64,000 nt of DNA, from positions 31,048,610 through 31,112,609 of the forward strand of contig NC_030382.2 in assembly GCF_001625215.2 (NCBI RefSeq), given 5' to 3'. This DNA is from Daucus carota subsp. sativus (lineage: Eukaryota; Streptophyta; Magnoliopsida; Apiales; Apiaceae). The position numbers and the translations under genes were made by a program. A model generated the notes under the pieces. It was given only the letters and a program-made list of their open reading frames with translations, was not told the DNA's origin and ran no database searches. Every line of letters starts with the position of its first letter. The stretch's first letter is position 1. This document shows, one piece after another, positions 34,318 to 44,217 of this stretch.

Positions 34318-37300
34318 CCTCCCCCCTCTCCCTCTCTCTCTCTCTCTCTCCCTCCCCTCTCCCTCCCCTCTCTCTCTCCCTCCCCTCTCTCTCTCTCTCC
34401 CTCCCTCCCTCTCTCTGTTTGCTTGCTCAATCTGTTGTTGTAGTTGTCATTTTGTTATATAGGCATATCTCTGTAAAGGGTTTGCCCTCTTCGAGTTTTT
34501 GTGAGGAGTAGCTTTTTCAGTTTTCAGGAATGTCCCTTACGTAATAGTCTAGGGGGTAGAAAAAATTGTTATTGTTGTTGTTTTCTCCACTAGCCCTGCA
34601 AGAGTTTGATTCTGTATTAGTAGTTAAAATTTCTAGATTTAAGATGATTGGCTCCTTCCATCTTCCAAATTTTAAGGCCTTTCTAGAAAGAAATTAGGCC
34701 AAGGTAAAAGAACAAGAGTCATATACCTTGTCCATCTATGTGGTAGAGGAAGATGGCTAAACAAATTGTTTATTCTGAATGACATTAAATTCTTGCAAGC
34801 TAACTTTTGGGATATATAGCTTTCATCAACATATTTCTTTACTTACCTTTCTCAACTTGGAAAATTTCCTTTCTTTCTCCAAGTGAAGAGGTTCCTACAT
34901 TTTTGTGTAATTATATTCATTAGTATATTGTCTACTTTTTTAAAATCTCTCTCTGCAGCTTTTAATCTGTGTAAGTATTAATATTCAGTCATCACTTGTC
35001 AACTAACTTCAATATAATACAAGTAACTTGTTGTTTGTACCAGTCTGAAACTATTATTCAACAAACATAATTACGTAATTTTTAGTCTGGAACCGAAGAA
35101 TGTCTACAGACGACAGTCCTGAGAGAATAAGGGTAAGGGAGGTGGGGAGAACTCCTTGGAGATTAGGGTGAAGGAGGGCAGAGGGGGTAGAGAAGTGGAC
35201 CTTTTACTTTTTCCTGTAATCATATTACTGTTTTACAACTTCTTAAATGTTCTAAAATGTTCTATTGCCTCTTGAAATTTGTTGCGTGCACTTCTGCACT
35301 GGAAACACCTTTTGGCTTCTTACATCTAAGTTTGTGTCTGTGGTTCCTAATGTTGTGCTAACAAACTGGTTCATGGAAATGGTTTTGCTTTGCTACTTGG
35401 GGGTAATATCATCTATATTGCTTTGTATCTTTTGGGTAAGAGAACTAGGCCCCTCTCTCATAAGTGACTGATTTGTATGCCCGTCTGATGTGTATCGTTG
35501 TGTTTTTGTCTATCTTATAGTGCACTGTTCACAAGTCAAACATCCTTTAACGGTATCTAATAATCTTTTAGTCCCCCCCCCCCCCCCCCATCTTATGTCC
35601 TTTCTGTTGTTATGTGAACATCGTTTCCACAGTAGACTGACATCGCATATGCTTGTTTAGTGGAAGAATCAGAAACAGACAGTGAGGACTCAGATGTCAG
35701 CGGATCTGATGGGGAGGACACATCTTGGATATCCTGGTTTTGCAATTTAAGAGGGAATGAGTTCTTCTGTGAAGTTGATGATGATTACATCCAAGATGAT
35801 TTTAACCTCTGTGGATTGAGTAGCCAAGTTCCATACTATGATTATGCTCTTGATTTGATTCTGGATGTTGAGTCCTCCCATGGTATTTCCCCTATATCCG
35901 ATCAATTTGATTTGTCTAATTGTCTTTGTGTTTACTTTTTAATGTGTTGTACAAGTAGATATGGGGATTGCATTTGCATTATATTCCAAGTCAGCTTTAT
36001 TGAACTTTTTGCGTATGTATAGAAATTGAGACAAAACGTTTGACCATTTTATTAATGCAATTCAACTTTGGAAAGAAAAAAACAGTGTACAATTTAAGGT
36101 GGTCAGGAATCTTCATTTGTTCAGTTTAGCAGTGCAGTCAGTCATGATGGGAAATGTATCTCTGTGGAGCCCTGGATGCAATGGGATTGTGGAAGATGAG
36201 GGAATTTGTACCCCATGAGCTTCTACAAGTTTAGAAGAAAAAAATCTTAAAATATACTAGAATAGTATAGCATTCTTATCTGGAAGAAGTGTGGTTATAT
36301 ACTTAATAAAATAGTCCAAACTTACTTTTTTCTTCGCTAAAAAATCCTTTGAAAATTAAAGGGTTTTATATCAAAGGGGCCACTCGTTCCGTCCAAAAAT
36401 CTCACCTAGATCACCCATTTAAAAAACATATCATTTAAGCCACTAAATTGGGTATATTTATCATTCTGTTTGATGACGTCATGGCAATTGACGGAGAACG
36501 TTAGTTTTTAAACTTTCTTTCCCAATTCAAACTTGAGGGGTCGAATTTATGACCTCCTAAATTCATTTTATCCCGAATGAATAGTTTAATTAGGGTTTTT
36601 ATTCTACTTACACATTTTTATTAGATTAGCCTGATTAATCTATTATATTTATCTTTTTTTATAAACGCCATGTCGAATGCCTGCCAGAAACAACGTTGAT
36701 GAACACATAAATTTGATGTATGCCTTTTGTGGGGACTGATGTCTCAGTTTCCATAGAGGCTGCAAGTGCTATTTGTTTGATTAAGAGCTGGGTTTTGTTC
36801 GTGGATGTATAATGTTTTTGGAGGAGATAGTTGTTTTGTTGAATAGGAATACAGATTGCTCTTTCGCAACTACTGACTGTCCTCCTGGCTTTTCGTCTAT
36901 CATCAAGCATTATTCCTATAGCATGTATTGGGCTTCCCCTCCTAGTAGCTACTAAATATAGATAGATTGGTGGTTTCTTTTTCAACTAATATATTCACTA
37001 TCTCTGCTGCATTAAGGGTTTTTGAAAGCATTTGAAAATTCAAAGAAAATCTAGATTTATTGTAGTCTTAACACATCTTTATGTTCTGAAAATTCTGCTG
37101 TGTAAATCACAACAGCTGTAATGTGTGGATTACGACCGTTGTAATGTGTAGGCGATATGTTTACAGAGGAACAGAATGAGTTGATCGAGTCAGCGGCAGA
37201 GATGTTGTATGGTCTGATCCATGTGCGTTATATATTGACAACTAAAGGACAGGCTGCCATGGTGAGCATTTGGTTTTGATACTAATTATTGTGGCTTTAG

Positions 37301-38434
37301 ACTTCTATAGTGGTTAACAAGGGGCACTTCTGATGTGGTATGTTACAGTTGGAGAAATACAAGAATGCGGAGTTTGGTAGATGCCCCAGAGTTTACTGCT
37401 GTGGGCAACCCTGTTTACCTGTTGGCCAGTCAGATATTCCTCGGCATTGCACTGTAAAAATATACTGTCCAAAATGTGAAGATATATATACCCCTCGGTC
37501 CAGGTTTCAAGACAGTATCCTTTTTCCATTTCATTTGCCTATTAATTGACACCATTGGCTGATTTTTCAAAAAAGGAAACAAATGAAAAAGAAAAAAAAA
37601 AGTCATCTAGCAGTATCTGCAATGTGCGCGCATGCATTTCCTAGATTATTTTATCTAGTGACATTTCTGAAATAGTACCTGAATTAAGGTGGCCTAGATT
37701 ATTTTATCTAGTGCCATTGCTGAACAACTAGTACCTGAATTAGGGTGGCCACAAATGTGGTATACGCTAGGACAATTCTTTAGTGAAAGAAATAATGTTA
37801 CTTGGCTGTAATTTATTTTTGGAGTCCCATATCTATATTGCTATACAATTTCTGTGCTGTTTCTTAAGTTTGATATAAGCTTGCTATTGAAGAACCTATT
37901 CTTGCATGCTTTGACATATATCTAGTGAAACCGTCATCTGGCAGAGTGGCAGTACTTGAATCACTAATTGATTGCTGAATACTTTTAATGCCATATTATA
38001 TATCCTTTTTTCTAGTCCATTTCTCTGACTTTGAACTGTTGCTTCCAAGGTGGCGACAAATGTAGTTTTGACCTTGGATAACTCTTCAGGAATAAATATA
38101 AGGGATAGTTTAGTTGGTCAGTCCAATATTGGTACTGCTATTTACGTTTTGTGCTGGTTTCTTGGGGATATAAGTTTGTTTTCTATATGTTTATTCTTGC
38201 ATTTTTTGACAAACACACATATACATTCCATAAAAAATTAAGTAAATGATATCTTATGGCTATGTGTTACATTTTTCCTTGAATTTTCTTTAATCATCTT
38301 TAGATCTTGATGGAGCATATTTTGGGACAACATTTCCGCATCTTTTTCTTATGACGTATGGACACCTCAAACCGCAAAAAACGTTGCAGACCTATGTTCC
38401 TAAAGTATTTGGTTTCAAGGTTCACAAACCATGA
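34036..38434 (+). CDS. CKB: Casein kinase II regulatory (beta) subunit
   Basis: Five exons: 34036..34252, 35661..35882, 37152..37261, 37349..37514, 38304..38434, phases consistent, 281 aa, as for plant CKB proteins. It dimerises through its zinc finger and holds two catalytic alpha subunits to form CK2, a nuclear/cytosolic kinase used in light, clock and cell-cycle control. The N-terminal 70 residues are the plant-specific S/K/R-rich extension ([17 protein letters not shown]). Then come the acidic [20 protein letters not shown] patch and [47 protein letters not shown]. Zinc Cys are C195, C200, C223 and C226 (CPRVYC...YCPKC). It ends [10 protein letters not shown]. The first donor (CAGCTG|GTGAAA) avoids the adjoining CT repeat, which would otherwise read as poly Leu/Ser. 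Which CKB paralogue is not clear. Confidence 0.96.
34262..34415. repeat. (CT)n tract at the start of CK2 beta intron 1
   Basis: About 150 bp of CTCTCT with CCCTCCCT interruptions, beginning 10 bp after the donor. It yields long spurious open frames on both strands (Leu/Ser or Arg/Glu repeats). A poly-C run follows at 35575-35590 near the acceptor side. Confidence 0.95.
36357..36660. repeat. Likely transposon fragment in CK2 beta intron 2
   Basis: Begins 'aaagggttttatatcaaaggggccact', the same opening as 4699-4735 ('aaagggttttatatcaaactggtcaccc') and close to the left end of the foldback MULE at 43481. No matching right end was found, so this is a truncated member. Confidence 0.5.
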
Positions 38435-38966
38435 TGAGTAACCTCACAAGCTCCTTTCGGACGTGCTTTTCAGCTTCTGTTTAAAGAGCCTACCAGAAAA
38501 CAAGGCCGTATTACTGATATTGTGTTGCTTCTTTTATGAGGTAAAGCATTTCATTATGCAGCTGGAGTTTGGTCCCGAGAATAGATCAATAGAAGATTGA
38601 ATAGGTTAACAGTACAACAGTGATTTAGAAATGTTTAAGGAAAGCAAATTGATATGAATGTGAAGCTATTTTTTGGCTTCTTTTACAGCCTTTTCTTTCA
38701 TATATTGCAGCTTTGAGTTGGTTATATTGGATTAAGCTTTAGTATGTGATTTTTATCCCAAAAATTATGTATTAACATCTCAATCAGTAAAATGACAAGT
38801 CTTAACTAATGCAAGCTTAAAGTTGAGTCGATTTTATGTAATGAATGGGCAGCTTGTTTTCATTTTCCCTGCCATCATTAATAATCGAGTAACTAGTTAA
38901 TCTGCATCTCTTATTCACTTGTAATCTATCATGTCGTAAAAAGGGTCAGGTCATGAAGTACACTTA
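38435..38966. other. 3' flank of CK2 beta
   Basis: Contains the CK2 beta 3' UTR; no other feature recognised. Confidence 0.4.
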
Positions 38967-39255
38967 TGTTGTGTTTGGTTGGGGTGAATGATTTTGGAAG
39001 GAATGGAATGAAAAATGAACTATATTATGTGCAATTGCTAACAAATTCCATTCCTTCATTCCATTCCTTACATTATGTGCTAGAGATCATACATTCAATT
39101 TAAGATGTAAAGTTTCATTCTCTCCTACCCTTAATTACTTCTCAAATCTCATCATAGCAATTTTGCACTAACTTAAATTTAATTCAAAACTTACCTCCTA
39201 TCTCTATTACTTTCAAGTAATTTTACTCGTTCCATTCGCCTCAACCAAACACAAC
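38967..39255. mobile_element. Tourist-like MITE, copy 2
   Basis: Same family as 290-594: TGTTGTGTTTGGTTGGGGTG at the left, CAACCAAACACAAC at the right, TTA on both sides (38964-38966, 39256-39258), 289 bp. Internal text such as 'gaatgattttggaaggaatgg' and 'ctcaaatctcatcatagcaat' is shared with copy 1. The right end is shortened relative to copy 1. Confidence 0.85.
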
Positions 39256-39907
39256 TTAATCTTAAGATTGGAAGGGGTATTGAAGTGATTGATGTGTGTA
39301 TACCTAATCTTGAAGTGATTACGTGCGCATATATAAAAAGAATATGATAAAGGTTATTGTAGTTAGTAAAGTATTTGACCTCTTTGTCAATTGTAATCTT
39401 CTGTTTCTACTTGAAGCTAGTGAGTTTAGGTAGGAAAAAATTGGCAATGCCCATTCTGGTATCAGATAATAATTTATAAATTGGCGATGCCTTCTGGTTG
39501 ATATGAGATTCTATGATAGACTTTGACATATTGGAAAAGGCAACAAAGAGTGGAAAGTAGATGGAGCTAGACAGTATATTTGATATGAGAGTGGAACGCT
39601 ACAATGAACTTGGCTTCCTACTTTTCTCGGTCTCTTACAAGTTTTTTGATGTAGACTGTAGAGTCACTTATATATGTTTTTGCTTCTTACGTGTCACTTG
39701 CACCAATACAGAAATAGATAAGAACGATGACATGATTAGAACAAGCATGTGAGAGGATATTGTATGTCCAATACTGTGATGGTCATTTTTGGGAAATCAA
39801 GCTTTCTGTATAAGTTGATCCAAGTTTGTACTTGATTAAACTCTTAACAGGGAAATAGATTGTATTGTTGTATTTCACATGATCGATTCCGGTTCAAACA
39901 ATTCACG
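39256..39907. other. Intergenic, nothing recognised
   Basis: A 63-codon plus frame (39561-39752) has no protein character that I trust. Confidence 0.35.
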
Positions 39908-40094
39908 GGGCTGTTTGGTTCATGATTAATGAGCCCAGTTAACGGGAATAAACACCTCAAACTCATACATTAACTCATACATTATGTTTGGATGAGCAAA
40001 ATTTTTGTGCGGAACGAGAACCTTATTCCAAGAGGATAAATTACTCCTTCCACACCCCTCATTTCCGTTCCCCCCAACCATCCAAACATCCCCA
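39908..40094. mobile_element. MITE with GGGGCTGTTTGGTT ends
   Basis: Left end GGGGCTGTTTGGTTCATG; right end CCAACCATCCAAACATCCCC in inverse. About 187 bp and CATTA-rich inside. Target duplication not clear. Confidence 0.6.
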
Positions 40095-40834
40095 CATTTT
40101 TTTTCTTTTACTGGATACCTTTTTGTTGACATTATAATTATATGCTAGTATGAATCATGTTAAGTAAATAGGTGGAAATCGTGAACAATGGTTGTATATC
40201 TTGTGCTTACTTCTCGGGTATGAAGTTGATGCCGATGATGAAGTTAAAATGGACATAAAAGGGGAAAACTAAAGGACATGAAAGTGATGGAAAATCATGA
40301 GATGATGAGGACAAGGCCACAAGGGTAAGGGTGTGGGCAATGCCAGGCTAGGCCGTGAAAAGGAGAGGCAAAGGGAGGAGAAGAACAAACAACACACCCC
40401 ATCCCTATTTTATAGAGAATTTACGGAAACTACTTTTCTTAAGGTTTTTTTTTTGTGATTTTGCGATTTTTTGAAAGTTTTTGTAAAAATACTAATTTTT
40501 CAAAAGATATTTGTAAAAATACGATATGCAACTGCAATTTCGATTAATTAGTACGCAAGAGTTGCAAGTATGGTTGCATGTGGTTGCAACTTACAAATAT
40601 GGTTGGTTGTGGTTGCAACGGATTACATATGATATTTTTGTGAATATTTTAAAAATATGATAATTTTGCAAAATATTTGAAAAAGTTATAGTATTTTTGT
40701 AAAAAATGTTCTGGACTTGAATATTTGTGAGAAATCTAATTAGTTATTATATATAATATTTTAATTAATTAATTTATCTGGGAGATGCCGGAGAAAAAGG
40801 TGCGAGTTGACCGTTAACTGGGCGGGTTGAGTTA
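40095..40834. other. Intergenic with a short GGTTGCAA repeat
   Basis: At 40560-40620 'gttgcaa(gt/ct)...atggttg' recurs about four times; otherwise AT-rich, no gene. Confidence 0.4.
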
Positions 40835-40836
40835 TA

Positions 40837-41161
40837 CTCCCTCTGTCCCAATGAATTGTATACAGTTTCCTTTTTGGGACGTCCCATCAATTGTATACAT
40901 TCCAAAAGTAGTAAATTTTTATAATATAAAACATTATTACACCCACTACCTTCTTCCACTATCTCTATTCTATAATAATATAAACATTATTACACCCACT
41001 ACTTTCCTCCACTATCTCAAATTTATTATTAAATATAAATGGGTCCCACCACTATACTCACTTTTCATCCAACTTTACTCATTTCTTACCCAATTTCTTG
41101 GTCTCCATGTCCCAGCCATTTGTATCAGCCATTTGTATACAAATGACTGGGACGGAGGGAG
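40837..41161. mobile_element. Stowaway MITE, second subfamily
   Basis: 325 bp, ends CTCCCTCTGTCCCAATGAAT and the inverse of CTCCCTCCGTCCCAGTCATT, flanked by TA. Internal 'acaccactac', 'actatctc' and 'catttgtatac'. The same subfamily appears inverted at 52593-52904 and, interrupted, at 41479-42005. Confidence 0.9.
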
Positions 41162-41478
41162 TAGATAGGACGGCTGACTTTGTTCTAAAGTGAAGTGATG
41201 GAATAGATTTTTAATAAAAAGGGTTGCTTTTCTTGCCTTTTTTCGAGTCTTTTGAGAAGTGGAGAAGTGTCAGCTACTGCTGCCTAGTCTCAGGTCTTTT
41301 TCTCTTTCTTTTTCTATGATCAGCCTAGATAATGGCTCCCCAAACTATTTGGCCTGCTTGCTTGTTTTTTCACTTATCAGTCATCATACTTGCAAACGTA
41401 GCAATTTGGTTTGAGCAACGCGACCTATATGTAAAACAATATCTACTTTGCTCTCAGGTACTTAGTCAAATTTAACTA

Positions 41479-42005
41479 CTCTCCGTCCTGATCAACAATG
41501 TATGAGATTGGACACGGAAACTAAAAAAAAAGAAAGAAGAAATGAATAAAATTAAATTAAAATGAGTAAAATGGTGGAGCTATTTATTTTTAATAATATT
41601 TGAGATAGTGGAGGAAGGTAGTGAGTGTAACAGTGTTTTTATTATTACAGATAGTGGAAGAAAGTAGTGGATGTAATAGTGTTTTATACTTTCTTTTTAT
41701 TAGCTGTTTTGACCTTTTGCACATATTTTGACGTGCAAGAAACATGTATGTTTATTCATTATTTTTCAAATTTTCTTTTTCTGAATAAAAATATAAATGT
41801 TAAACTTTTATTCAGAAAAAGAAAATTTGAAAAATAATACGTAGAAGTATGTTTTTTGTACACCTTAAATTACAGCACAAAGTTAAAACGAGTAATAAAA
41901 AAGAATGGAGGGAGTATTATAAAATGTTACTACTGTTTTTGAAATTTATAAAAATGATGACACATCCTAAAAAACAGATTGTGTAAAAATGAGTGGGAGA
42001 GAGAG
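41479..42005. mobile_element. Stowaway MITE split by another MITE
   Basis: Opens CTCTCCGTCCTGATCAACAA after TA and closes 'atgagtgggagagagag' before TA. The middle text (ggtggagctatttattttta..., gagatagtggaggaagg) matches the subfamily of 40837-41161 and 52593-52904, but is interrupted at 'gttttata' by 41689-41914, after which the expected 'aaatgttactact' continues. Confidence 0.75.
41689..41914. mobile_element. MITE nested within a MITE
   Basis: Flanked by TA on both sides; right end GGAGGGAG with 'ttaaaacgagtaataaaaaagaatgg', left 'ctttctttttattagctgttttgacc', an imperfect inverse of it. The centre is a strong hairpin ('ttttcaaattttctttttctgaataaa' with its inverse). The left tip has lost the usual CTCCCTCC. 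Confidence 0.7.
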
Positions 42006-42194
42006 TAGCTATCTTATTAATTTATTATTAATACTTAATTATGTACTATACTTGCATGTATTTAACTGATATTTTAAATTAATTATATAATAGCGACCGC
42101 AGCCGAAGATAAAGGGGCAGTACTCACGGTGTTTCCCTCGACGACGACGGACACTTTACACGTATTTTAAATATCGTATAAAGTTTTATCTATA

Positions 42195-42858
42195 CTAGCC
42201 TTTAACCCGTGCAAAGCACGGGCGCATATATAATTCGTAATTTATTAATTATAATTTAAATCTCAACACCATTTTATTAGTATTTTAGTATTAATAATTT
42301 GGATTTTAGTTAAATTATATTAATCAACTGATTATATCTTCTAATGAAAATTTAGCTTTCACAATTTATTATCTATCTATAATTATTTTTCTGATATTAA
42401 TATGTGATAGTTTATTATTCAATTAATTTTAAATCAAAATTTTCATATTTCATATATTTTCATATGTTACGTAATGGTTCGTGTTTGTAATGAAATAGAA
42501 CACGTTAGAGTTAAATTTCGAGTAGAATACGTTATAATTAAAAAGTAGCGTCTCTAATTATTTATATGTATTTTAGACAAAAGATATTCAAAATTGTATA
42601 TTTATAATTAGTTATACATTTATCTATAATTTTTTTTTAATATTAATATATGTTATTAACAGTTGTTTCATCTTTTTCAACTAATTATAAATTATATTTA
42701 AAAAGATATTAATATACATAAGGAGTGTTTTTAGTATATGAAACTGTTTAATAGCTATCTACATGTTGTAGACTTTTAGTTTTAGAGGAGAGTACCAAAC
42801 CAAAATTTTGTACGACTACAAATTATACCTATGTTGGCTTTTTATAGTATAGTATAGA
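42195..42858 (-). mobile_element. Non-autonomous Helitron, copy 2 (inverted)
   Basis: On the minus strand it begins TCTATACTATACTATA after host A (42859 on the complement) and ends with hairpin CCCGTGCTTTGCACGGG, then TTAAAGGCTAG, before host T. 664 bp, no coding. The first about 100 bp ('agccaacat(a/g)ggtataatttgtagtc', 'ttggtttggtact') and the 3' end match copy 1 at 31436-32655, so both were mobilised by the same Helitron source. Confidence 0.92.
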
Positions 42859-43470
42859 TATATTGTTTTAAAAGTCTTTTAATATAATTTTAATATTTAA
42901 ATATTTATAAGGAAATATATTTTTGGAATAAATTATGGAATTTTATGCTATATATATCTTAAAAAATATATAAAAATTTGTAAAAAATGAGAAGGAGAGA
43001 ATAATTTATGTTTTCCAATAGCATATCCAACGCTGGATGCCAAAAGCTAACATAAAGAATTGAGAACACATATCATTTTAGGGTCCTGATCTCTGATAAT
43101 TGGTGGTCAGGAACCACATATTTTCAGGGGCATTGGATCTATATTTCAAAATTCCACATTAAAATTTCATTTTTCCAGTCTCTTAAAATACAAATACCAT
43201 GGTAATAAAACTGTGTGTTAGACAGCGGTGAGGACCAAAACCCATCGTTTTAACTGACATTTTATCTATAAACCAGGGTAACAACATCTACGGCCATAAC
43301 GAGTCGATCTAAGACGTTGGATACACCGTACGGCAGTAGCAGCAGTTGAAGCTTGAAAGTACAAGTTATGGTTAGTCTTAGTGACACTCATACACAAGTT
43401 GCAAATATTTTACTCCTATTAACCAACAAGAGCAGTGGCAAATAAGTAAATTCATGACTCCTACATCCTA
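42859..43470. other. Intergenic, nothing recognised
   Basis: AT-rich spacer without frames or paired repeats. Confidence 0.4.
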
Positions 43471-43480
43471 ATTTATCAAC

Positions 43481-44014
43481 GGGTTAAATATCAAATTGGT
43501 CACTGAAGTGGAGATCATATGTCACTTTGCTCATTAATTTTATCGGGATCTCATTTCAATCATTAAAGTCACAATAAATATCAATCAAGTACTTCCAAAA
43601 TTCAGTTCAAAGAGTAAAAATATTATTTAGAGAGTTTGACACATTATTTTTGAATACTACCACAACCAATTAAAAGGTTATGGCTTCTAGTATTTATGAC
43701 AATATATTCAGATTTTATCAATTTTATTTAGTATTTATTTTTAATTAAAACAAAAAAAATGTATTAATATAATAAAAAATAAATAGTAAATAAAATTTAA
43801 AAAATCTAAATATATTATCATAAATAGTAGAAGTCATAACTTTTTACTTGATTGTAGTAGTATTCAAAAATAATGTGTCAAACTCTATAAATAATATTTT
43901 TACTCCTTGAACTGAAATTTGAAAATACTTAATTGATATTTATTGTGACTTTAATGACTGAAATGAGATCCCGATAAGATTAGTGAGATCAGTGACCACT
44001 CTGATATTTAACCC
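43481..44014. mobile_element. Foldback MULE with 10-bp target duplication
   Basis: 534 bp whose arms, about 250 bp each, are inverted copies (left GGGTTAAATATCAAATTGGT, right 'ctgatatttaaccc'). The sequence ATTTATCAAC is present at 43471-43480 and again at 44015-44024. A 9-10-bp duplication with very long arms fits non-autonomous Mutator-like foldback elements. It ends about 200 bp upstream of the MORN gene start. Confidence 0.85.
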
Positions 44015-44217
44015 ATTTATCAACTTTATAATCAAAACTGGCACCTTGTCTTCATCTTCTTCTTCTTCCCCTCCCCTTTGATACTTAAAAAGTAAAACAA
44101 ACATACATATAAATCATCACAAGCTAAACTTATTAGCATCTCTGTAAATGCTGCTGCAGCATCACAACAACTCAGAGATTGATATTTGCAGAGAACCCAA
44201 TTTGAAATCACTCCAAG

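Noticed and set aside
34197..34430. Arg/Glu-rich minus-strand protein
   Set aside because: Pure simple-repeat translation.
34036..34462. Long Ser/Leu- and Arg/Glu-repeat open frames around the CT tract
   Set aside because: They are products of the (CT)n repeat; CK2 beta exon phase requires the donor at 34252, before the tract.
39561..39752. 63-codon plus frame with cysteine-rich end
   Set aside because: No recognised family, no splice context, AT-driven composition.
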